Assembly (NCBI GenBank): GCA_032358165.1
Contig: JAALGY010000038.1
Span: 992,001 to 1,056,000 of the forward strand
Length of the DNA stretch: 64,000 nucleotides
From: Diplosphaera chodatii
Taxonomy: Eukaryota > Chlorophyta > Trebouxiophyceae > Prasiolales > Stichococcaceae
Direction: 5' to 3'
Shown: positions 56,501 to 64,000 of the stretch, piece after piece
Numbering within the stretch: the first letter of the stretch is position 1
Layout: each line of letters opens with the position of its first letter
Program-made: the position numbers and the translations under genes
Notes under the pieces: model-generated
Seen by the model: only the letters and a program-made list of their open reading frames with translations
Told to the model about the DNA's origin: nothing
The model's database searches: none

Positions 56501-56640
56501 GTCGATGACATTTGTACTCCCACACTTTGTAGATCAACGCACCCCACGAGGGTGACGGCCCATCGCTCTAGGTAGCGCAGCATAGGCGTGTCACCTGCAC
56601 GTGTCATGAAACCAATGCTGGTATCTCTGTAGGACAGCAT
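50541..56640 (-). CDS. SMP-domain lipid-transfer protein with PH domain (NVJ2/TEX2-like)
   Basis: Predicted ER-anchored lipid-transfer protein of membrane contact sites. The N terminus (start near 56640, or the ATG at about 56604 opening MTRAGDTPMLRYLERW) contains hydrophobic segments: ALYILRCVPALFAPFG and HLLLGSLLTILGAGALVV (56460-56335). A DSDEISDAQVAAWYMLSEP exon comes next, then a PH-like domain (KWFALAKGGALFLAEKP, PLAGCSIHIPTEGLRGKSK, WWKKCPLEISHPDKEL, FASDGFTKTQWW; 55790-55390). Polar Ser/Pro/Ala linkers cover 54960-54130. The SMP domain spans 54000-52850: LITRVAFDLLRMPSFRDAA, KLDQLRYPAYIDRLKVG, SGAIWPQFLLDISYRG, WVIVETKVDLRSS and IPLRLKVRISSIDG. The tail is low-complexity, including a poly-Ala run, and ends near NLGKVQQPGGAREG at 50541. 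Domain order matches plant NVJ2-like proteins. Not every splice site was settled, especially 52000-50900. Confidence 0.86.
52078..52122 (+). repeat. GCA/GCG trinucleotide run (poly-Ala in the SMP protein)
   Basis: About fourteen consecutive GCN/CAG-type triplets. Read on the minus strand in the SMP gene they encode a run of about 13 Ala. Likely length-variable between strains. Confidence 0.7.
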
Positions 56641-57171
56641 GGGACGTCATAGACGCCATCGTGCGCTAATCATCGTTGTGTGAAGCTTTAGTGCAAGCGC
56701 TTGTACCCACCGTGCATGCGCGCTGCCTACATGCTGTTTCAACCGAGGATGAAGCAACCCTTGCAAAGCTTGCCGCACACTTGGATCATGGCGCGCCTTG
56801 GGTCAACCACACAGACACAGTCAGACTGCAGTATGCTGGCATCCGGCAGCAGTCCAGCTGCGCAGCGTGTGGCATGGAGGCCGACTTGAAAGGATTGTGC
56901 GATGCTGCATGTAAGTGGTGAGGCAGCGTGAGCGCGAGCTGATGGAAATGACCTGGTCAAACATGTGCAGGTGCAGCATGCAGGCATGTGCAATCGTCCG
57001 GAACCATACTTGGTCAGCTTCAACGTGTGATAGAGCATGCAAGAATGTAATAGAGCTCATCTCTGCGCGGTTCTGACGCGAGATGCGGTGCACGTGACCA
57101 GATAGTCAGCAACAGCAGAGAGGTGCATACCAGGTGCACATCGTCATAGTGCGTTTGAGGTGCGGGAAGCA
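56641..57171. promoter_or_regulatory. Shared divergent upstream region, SMP gene (-) and SAC9-like (+)
   Basis: A 531-bp gap between two starts. It must carry both promoters. An 81-codon frame at 56676-56921 has no family resemblance. No TATA box, telo-box or repeat recognised. Confidence 0.45.
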
Positions 57172-60100
57172 ATGGTGGCCGAGGGCTCAGGTCTACTGGA
57201 GCAATCGCGTCGTGCTGCACGTGGCACTTCGGTGGCGTTGGTGCACTCCAGAGGGCCCGTTTCCGAGACACATCACCTTGTTGTATCGCTTGGCTCCAGG
57301 TGTGTTTGCATTCGTAGCCCCTGTGGACCTGTGGGCATTCGGTTGACCAGAATTATGACCTGACCAGTTGGTGGACAGGTTGCTTCTGACAGAGTTGTGT
57401 TGCGGTGCGCAGGAAGGACACTCAGATCGTTCACCTGCAAGGCTACGGCGGCCGCCCGTACCATACAGCGTGTGCTGGGACAGATGTGTTCGATACAGAG
57501 GTGCAGTGATGCACCGACGGTCTCCCTGACCCGTGCACGCCAATGCGTCGCGTCCGCTGTCGAGCATGTGCTGCTGCCCAACCTGCAGGCGCAGGCGCTT
57601 GAGCACCTGCAGGGCGACGACAACGACCTTGAGGTGTGCTGAATCGGATGTATGACATGCTGGCTACGCCTCAGCACTGCGGAGCGCGGCGCTGAAGCAT
57701 GCAATGGAAAAATCGCAGATCACACGGGGCGTCGCCGTCCTCGGCTATGTGCCGGTCGGCGACTGTGGGTTGGTCCTGCTGGCCACGCGGGTGAAGACCG
57801 TGGTCACCTTGCCCGGTGGCCACGACGTCAACCTGGTGACGGGCAGCGCCTGGGCCAGCGTGCCATTGGAGGTGTGCGATTGCCGTGTCCTGACGTGTCT
57901 CCTGTCTGTGCGGTAGACTGTTTAACCAGTTTCACAGTGCCCGCACGACACCACTCACGGCTGTGCACGCCGTCGCTGACAGGGCGAGGACGTGCGGGGA
58001 GCACCGCTGACGCGGGCAGAGCAGGAGAGGCTGGCACTGCTGTCGGAGTACACGCTGGACAATGCGCACTACTACTGCGAGACGGCGGACATCACGCGCC
58101 CCTTCCCCAGCGCCGCGCCCGTGGCGGCGCCCAGCTGGGAGTTTGTGTGGAACAACTGGCTGGGCGCGTCGCTGCGGGAGGAGGGCCTCGGCGCAATGTG
58201 CCCCCCACTCCTGCAGGTGGGCCGTGGTGACAGAGGTGCACAGCACGTCGCCGGCATCAGCTGTTCTCAGGTCATCAGCGGTGCAGACGGTCCACCGTGT
58301 CCCACTGTTGATTGACGCAGGGCATAGCAGCCAGCCGTCAGTTCACAGATTGCACGGGCAAGCGCTTCAGCCTGGCACTCATTTCGCGCCGCAGTTGCCT
58401 GCACCCGGGCATGCGCTACATTGCACGCGGCCTCAATGCGCTGGCCTCCCCGGGGAACGAGTCCGAGGTCGAGCAGATCGTGTGGACGGCACAACCAGGC
58501 AGGCAGCCTGCAACCTGACATCGTTTCGGCCTTCACTCCTGAGTTTCGCCAGCATGTTTACCTTACTCGACGACCACGAGCAGGGGCAGGCGAGGCTGTG
58601 CAATGGTGCAATTTCACGTGGCGCCGTGGCACTGTGCCCATCTGGTGGGGAGTGGAGATGAAGAGCGGCGGCTTTGGCGATGTGGACGTCCTCATCGCTG
58701 CCGACAGCCCATACAGAGGCACGACGAGGTGTGTACTTCAGCGCGTGCTGTGACCAGATCAGAGGCATGGGCGGTGCCTCAGCGCAAAATCCGCATCCAT
58801 AGCAATCTCTGGGCATGCCTGTAGGTACTTCCGCCGCCTGCAGAAGCGGTATGCTCCACACGGCTCTGCAGCCGCCGGGGTGACACGGACACCGCATGCA
58901 GATGAGGCGCAGCAGCAGCAGCCGCAGCAGCACCAGCAGCACAGTCATCAGCCAGCAGCAGACAGCAGCATTCAGTACCCAGTCACCTGCATCAACCTGC
59001 TGCGCTGCAACATGCAAAAGCGGAATGAGCTCATGCTATCAGAGCACTTTGCGGAGGTGGGCTGCCTGATTCCTAATCTCTTCAACACTTCAACGTCCAG
59101 TATGGTCGCACAACTACGCGTCATTCTTGTCGAATCGAATCCAGCTGTGTTGCCGCTGTCCCGCAGAGTGTGCGGCTGCAGCGCAAGGCGGGGCTGCCCG
59201 TGCAGATCCGCAACTTCGACTGGCATGCGTCGCTGAAGGACTTCAGGGAAGCCGGCACGGTGGAGGCCCTGTGGCAGGTGTTGCAGCCCTTTGTTCCGGC
59301 GTGTGCAATGGCATCAGGCTCCATCAGCCAACCGTCGGCCAGTGAGCACCGGAACGGTGAGCCGCATGTGCTGCCACGAGCGTCGCGCTGAGTGTGTATC
59401 TCAGACGCGTGCCTCTTGACTGCTTCGTCGGATCTTGCAGCAGCTGGCTGATGCGCCATCGTGCAGGTGCAGCAGACCTGGAGGACACGCCCTGGGCGGG
59501 CGGCGCAACTGTGCACTGGCGGCAGCAACAGCAGGGCATGCTGCGCTTCAACTGCGCAGACTCCCTGGACCGCACAAATGCAGCATCGTACTTTGTGGCC
59601 GTGCAGGTCAGCCCCCAAGGTTCTCTGGCAAATGCGTGACAAGCTCTTGCTTTTGCTGATGTGTCACGAGGCAGCAGCCATGGTCATCTTGACAGATGTG
59701 GCCCGCAGGCGCTGGTGGAGCAGTGTCGACAACTGGACATCCTCGTGGAGTCTGGCAGCACTGCCACAGCACAGCAGCCACGCTCGCAAGGCGACAGCAC
59801 ACTGCACAGCAGTCCTGCACAGGAGCCCCTTGTCCTGCCAAAGGTGTGCCAGAGTTGGTGCATGCGCTGCACGTTTGTGGAAGCCACCAGGGTTGCTTGT
59901 GTGTTGTTTGGGCATTGCTTTCCTGCACGATCACTCTGCTCATTACGACAGGGCTGGGAGCAGCGATGCGACCCAAACACAGGCAGCCACTTCTACATCG
60001 ACCACAACTCCAGGCAGACGTTCTGGGAGGTGATGCCTGGCTGGACACTGTCGGAAACGACTCGGATTCGACCCTGCTGTGTGGAAACATCACGTCAAGT

Positions 60101-61658
60101 TGTCAATGCAAAAGGATTGGCTTGATTCAGGAGGACCTGCCAGCGGAGCTGCGGCAGCGGGTGCTGGCCGCCCGCTTCGCAGCCTCAGTGTCGGCTCAAA
60201 GCACGTCGGCAGGGCCGCGCGCTGGCCCGCACCCGCCCAGCAAGTCGCACATGCATGTGTCCGCGAGTGCGCCCAACCTGCCCAGCGCCAGGTGCTCGGC
60301 TGTGACGGGCATTGGCATGTTGCATTGTGCGGCGTCCTGCAAGGTTCTGCTTTGAGACATGCGCTCACCGTGGTGTTTGTCTGGCAGTGCCGGCGCCCAG
60401 AAGCAGCAGCAGCAGCATCACGGCCACGGCAGCGAGCAGCCTGTCAGCTATGGCCTGTTTGGCTGCACGGTCGAGCAGGTGCGGCAGCGGCTGCAGCCAG
60501 ATCTGGTGGCAGAGCATGCGGGTTTCTTCAAGGTGTGGACCGGCTTTGCCGAGGGCATCGTGCTGCTCTGGCTTTCCGCTGACATGTTGTCTCCGAGCGT
60601 CGCTGTGACCTCAGACAAAATTTATTTCCAAGCAACGATCTGACCTCTACGACTGTAGGTCAATGGTGACATGAACGCGTATCTGTACACCAGCTCACGC
60701 GCCATGCACTCGGAGATCCTCAACCTGCTGCTGCCGCAGGTGAGACCGTGTGCTCTAAGCCAATGACAACTGAAAGCTCGCGTCACAGTGCTTGGCTTTT
60801 TTCTGTGACAGCACCATCGAGTCTACCAAGTCCAAAGATACTGTGCGAGTTGCAGGTGGAAGGCCTGGCCAGCAATGCTTTGGGCGGCCTCAGCAAACTG
60901 CAGAATCTGAGCATCACGCTGCAGCGGCGCTGGTCCAACGTGCTGTCAGACGCGCAGCGGCAGCACATAGTGGAGCTCTTCCTGGGCCTGCGGCTGCCGA
61001 CTTACCTGCCATCTGCGCAGCCGCTGTACTCGGCCACGCTGCCGCTGGAGGTGATCCAGCTGGTCTGTGCCGTGGCCATATTCGACACTCTATCGTACCT
61101 GCGCGTGCTGCTGCAATCTGCAGGACTACCAGACCTCGGCGAATGTGCCGTGTTGCAGGCCGAGAGCGACGAGGAGGCCGCCAGTCCAGCGGCGACGGCA
61201 GCAGAGCAGCAGCGAGACAGCATTCCAGCTGTGAGACAGCCGACGCCCGCGGTGCCGCCGCAGCTGGTCAACATGCAGACATCAGCGCAGCCACAACGCC
61301 TTGGTCGTGATGCAGAGGCCACTGCAGCACAGCACAGCACCACAGAGCGACCGCCGCCGCAGGTGAACGGTGCACCCTGTGATGTTTTTGGCCTATGCAA
61401 TTTTTTCTGACAAGTGTAGATAGACTACATGGTCATGTGTGGATGCTCACATGCTGGCTTAACAGAGTGCACCTCACGCAGGAGAGGGGCAGTCCACATG
61501 TCAGTGCCGCGAGTGACAGGGCAGAGAGTGCGCCAGCAGACGCTCCGCATCCTGAGGACCAAGGGGATTTGCTTGGCCTTGGGGATGCTGCCGCGGCAGC
61601 TGATGACGTGCCGCACACGCAGCAGGAACTGCCACACCCCTTGGCATCATTGATTTGA
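57172..61658 (+). CDS. SAC9: SAC9-like phosphoinositide phosphatase with WW domain
   Basis: Plant SAC9 proteins limit PI(4,5)P2 at the plasma membrane and endosomes. Exons 57172-57299, 57413-57500, 57589-57633, 57719-57871, 57983-58216, 58321-58498, 58590-58728, 58825-59056, 59167-59356, 59467-59606, 59709-59843, 59952-60029, 60131-60291, 60388-60559, 60659-60739, 60856-61362, 61482-61658 are in frame for 945 residues. The SAC domain has CETADITRPFPS, FVWNNWL, RYIARGLNALASPGNE and WRRGTVPIWWG. The catalytic Cx5R sits in RFNCADSLDRTNAASYF. A WW domain follows (GWEQRCDPNTGSHFYIDHNS), the layout diagnostic for SAC9. AYLYTSSRAMHSEILN and ITLQRRW continue the plant alignment. Arabidopsis SAC9 is about 1,630 residues; this one stops roughly 700 earlier, after an Ala/Gln/Glu-rich tail. 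The intron 58499-58589 has a GC donor; the 60559 donor is a best guess. Confidence 0.95.
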
Positions 61659-61754
61659 AGCAACTGTGACTGTAAAGTGAAGCCTGCTGACGGCAGCGAC
61701 AAGGCTGTGCTACAGCTGCATATCGCAACACAATGACCGCGAAGGGAGCAAGCT

Positions 61755-62445
61755 ATGCAAGAGGGCCCCTTTGTTGTCGACCAGTCTGCAGCCCCGTTGT
61801 AATTGACCAGTCTGCAGCCCCTTCGTTATTGACCCAGTCAGTGCCCCGTTGTAATTGACCAGTCTGCAGCCCCTTTGTTATTGTCTCAATCTGCAGCCCC
61901 TTTGTTATTGACACAGTTAGTGCCCCTTTGTTATTGTCTCGTTGCGGCCCCCTTCGTTATTGACCACACTGCAGCCTTCTAGTCACTGCGTGAGTCAACA
62001 AAGGGGCACACGCGTCATCAGTATAGATACGCTGGTCCACAACAAAGGGGCCCCCTTCGTTATTGACCAGCGCACCCCCTTTGTTGTTTTTGAATAGACT
62101 GCGGCCCCTTTGTTATTTACCAGCCCGCAGCCCTTTTTTTATTGACCATCCAGTGCCCCTTTGTAGTTGACCACACTGCAGCCCCTTTGTTATTGACCAA
62201 ACTGCAGCCCCTTTGTTATTGTCTTATTGCGGCCTTCTAGTCACTACGTGAGACAACAACAAAGGGGCCCAACGCGTCATCAGTACACTTCCGCTGGTCA
62301 AAAACAAAGGGGACCCCGTTGCTGTTGTCCCGCCTGCAGCCCCTTTGTTGTTGACCACACTGCCCCTTTGTTATCGACCACAGTGTGCCCCTTTGTTGTT
62401 GTTTGTTTAGTTGTTTGACCAACGCAGCCCCTTTACTTTTTGCTC
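61755..62445 (+). repeat. Minisatellite array, left arm
   Basis: About twenty imperfect copies of a unit near 26 nt with core CCCCTTTGTTATTGACC followed by (A)CACTGCAG. Variants include CGTTGTAATTGACC and TTATTGTCTC. Two longer blocks with reverse-oriented AACAAAGGGG sit inside it at about 61973-62050 and 62232-62318, about 259 bp apart, each containing ACGCGTCATCAGTA. Confidence 0.85.
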
Positions 62446-62965
62446 ATCAAAACGACCACGGCACTGGTCCCGAACGAATCGAATGAATGAAGGCGATTAC
62501 ATCCCATACACTCCACTGGTCACACAACAATCAATGCTGGTGTCCAAGAACTGTGGAGCACCAGGGTTTAGCACAGAGGCCGCACCCTGGATGCACCCAA
62601 AGGCACACGGGGAAACAACTCAAAACCATCAAGGCTCAAATGAGTGCAGCCGCCGTGCATGAAGCAGGCGGCGGGCTCAGCCCGGCAGGAGGAACCCGGC
62701 GGGCACACAGGCAAAGCACAGCAGGTGTCTAGCAATATCACCGCCAATGAGCAATGTGCCTAATGAGGCGTCAAGGGCAGAATGCCTGCCGGCTGCAGCA
62801 CCGACGCATGACAGTGACACACCCAGCGAACGAATCGATTGGTTTGTTGCCGTGGCGGCGCTCGGATGATGTAACGCTCGGAAAACCAAATTTGACCGGG
62901 CCCCGGGCCACGGTGACCCGACACGCCGCACGTTCGATCCCGGTTCGATTCCAGCTAGTTTGACT
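62446..62965. other. Unique spacer inside the repeat region
   Basis: About 0.5 kb between arrays of opposite orientation. The open frames are short and unrecognised. A TTCGATCCCGGTTCGATTCC stretch near 62932-62951 resembles a tRNA T-loop, but no cloverleaf forms. Confidence 0.4.
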
Positions 62966-63265
62966 CGGTACCCCTTTGTATCTAAAACGGCGGCCCTTCG
63001 TTATTCGCGTGCGTAAACAACAAAGGGGCCGCGTGAGCCCAAAGAGGAAAACGGAAAGACATCCAACCAGAACACAGAAAGACACGGACCACATGGTCAA
63101 CAACAAAGGGCGCACCGATTGAGAAACCAAACAGAGCGCCCAACAGGGAAACCAGAACAGATAGAGTCGATAACAAAGGGGTCTCCGTGACTCAATAACA
63201 AAGGGGCTGCGTTGGTCATCACAAAAGGACTTGACAAGCCAACAACAACAATGGGCGTTCGCAGT
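62966..63265 (-). repeat. Minisatellite copies, reverse orientation, sparse
   Basis: Several AACAAAGGGG cores (near 63017, 63101, 63171, 63195) spaced by unrelated-looking sequence. These are degenerate members of the same family on the opposite strand from the left arm. Confidence 0.7.
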
Positions 63266-63825
63266 AGCGAGACGCAAGTTTGGCCCCGATGGCTTTGAAG
63301 GGCAAACGCTAGGCAGGAGTTGATCGTAATCTCCCTCCGCTGGCGCGTAATTGCACCATCATCGTAGTACTTGGGCAACTTTGCCATCCCGTGTCTAAAC
63401 GCTGCCAAAGCTTTGCAAATTGCATTACGGACGTCCACAAGTATCTCCGTGAAGTTTCAGCGCGATTGGCAAGCCTGGTGCAGCCGTGCCGCTGAACGGT
63501 CGTTCCACAACAATGATATGCTCTTCTTTTGCGTGCCACACCCCCGTCATTGGAAAAAACTTTACTTCGCTATTTTGGGCAATGTGACATAAACCGCGCA
63601 CTAACCTACAATGCCGCGCCGCGCCGCGTCTGCGATACCTCAGCGTGTCTGGCAGCTATGTTGGGCCAGAAACATAGAATTCGAGGTGCACAGCTGCTGG
63701 GAACATCTTCAACGGACGCTGCGCTCTGAAATCTGTTCCGGAAATCTGGTCTTCAAAACTCGGTTCGGGTGGACACATGAGTTTGGCCCCCCCTGTAGGG
63801 GAGGCCAAACTAAAAGAGTCCCACC
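63266..63825. other. Spacer with a coding-like fragment on the minus strand
   Basis: No complete gene. A minus-strand frame near 63440-63290 reads VRNAICKALAAFRHGMAKLP and then DDGAITRQRREITINSC, which looks protein-derived but matches no family I recognise. It could be a remnant of an element's internal gene or of captured host sequence. Confidence 0.35.
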
Positions 63826-64000
63826 TAAGCCAACAACAAAGGGGCTGCAGCCTGGTCAACAACAAAGGGGCCGCAACTGAATCATAACAGGGGGTTGCAG
63901 TGTGGACAACAACAAAGGGGTTGCAGGCGAGACAATAACAAAGGGGTCCCCGCCCTTTGCTCTTGACCAGCGCAAGTGTACCGATGACGCGTTGGGCCCC
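63826..64000 (-). repeat. Minisatellite array, right arm (truncated by window edge)
   Basis: Five AACAAAGGGG-type cores in reverse orientation relative to the left arm (for example near 63833, 63861, 63909, 63938), ending with the GGGCCC-containing block at 63965-64000. It continues past the window. Confidence 0.8.

Larger units (their letters stand above)
61755..64000. mobile_element. Probable foldback-type element with minisatellite arms (right end beyond window)
   Basis: The left part (61755-62445) and right part (63826-64000 onward) carry the same sequence in opposite orientation. A 36-bp segment at 62265-62300 matches the reverse complement of 63965-64000 with two mismatches, and similarity continues for about 150 bp into the arrays. 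The interior of about 1.4 kb has no recognisable transposase. It begins about 100 bp after the SAC9 stop. Target-site duplications cannot be tested because the right end is missing. Confidence 0.5.

Noticed and set aside
62860..62960. Possible tRNA gene (GGTTCGATTCC T-loop-like string)
   Set aside because: No acceptor, D or anticodon stems can be drawn at the right spacing, and the T-stem itself does not pair.
61755..64000. CRISPR array or telomeric repeat
   Set aside because: Spacers are not unique and of constant length, units are degenerate and occur on both strands, and the motif is not the plant or green-algal telomere repeat. The host is a eukaryote.

Overview
The window is a gene-dense, intron-rich nuclear segment from a eukaryote, most likely a chlorophyte green alga (Trebouxiophyceae-like is a guess; nothing here fixes the genus). 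Reasons: compact genes with about 3 to 17 short introns (mostly 80-200 nt, acceptors almost always tgcag), high GC, a peroxisomal-type plant DHNA-CoA synthase for phylloquinone, a plant-type SAC9 phosphatase with a WW domain, a plant-type RNA pseudouridine synthase 6, and an OPR/RAP protein of the kind expanded in green algae. No bacterial-style operons, CRISPR arrays, rRNA or convincing tRNA genes were seen.

Layout, left to right: ZRF1/GlsA J-protein (-, runs off the left edge); RNA pseudouridine synthase 6-like (-); ubiquitin-like/eS31 fusion (+); Acinus (-); CDC5 (+); a decayed stretch resembling ribosomal protein uS3 (-, tentative); OPR/RAP protein (+); TMEM120-like membrane protein (+); GOT1 (-); DHNA-CoA synthase (+); PWWP-like protein (-); membrane-anchored Apple/PAN-cyclophilin (+); uL15 (-); chromo-like Q-rich protein (+); mS34-like (-); RRP12 (+); SMP/PH lipid-transfer protein (-); SAC9-like phosphatase (+). 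The last 2.3 kb hold a minisatellite whose arms are inverted, probably a foldback-type element that continues beyond the right edge.

Functionally the segment is rich in RNA and ribosome genes: ribosomal proteins (eS31, uL15, probable mS34), ribosome assembly (RRP12), nascent-chain chaperoning (ZRF1), RNA modification (PUS6) and splicing (Acinus, CDC5). A second theme is membrane traffic and lipid signalling (GOT1, TMEM120, SMP protein, SAC9). From PUS6 onward strands alternate almost perfectly, so most genes share an upstream region with one neighbour and a 3' region with the other; several divergent pairs are functionally related (Acinus/CDC5, SMP protein/SAC9, PUS6/eS31, mS34/RRP12).

For ten genes I resolved complete exon chains by hand that stay in frame (eS31, PUS6, Acinus, CDC5, TMEM120, GOT1, MenB, cyclophilin, uL15, SAC9). 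For ZRF1, the OPR/RAP gene, the PWWP and chromo-like genes, RRP12 and the SMP gene the span and main exons are solid but some junctions are not settled.
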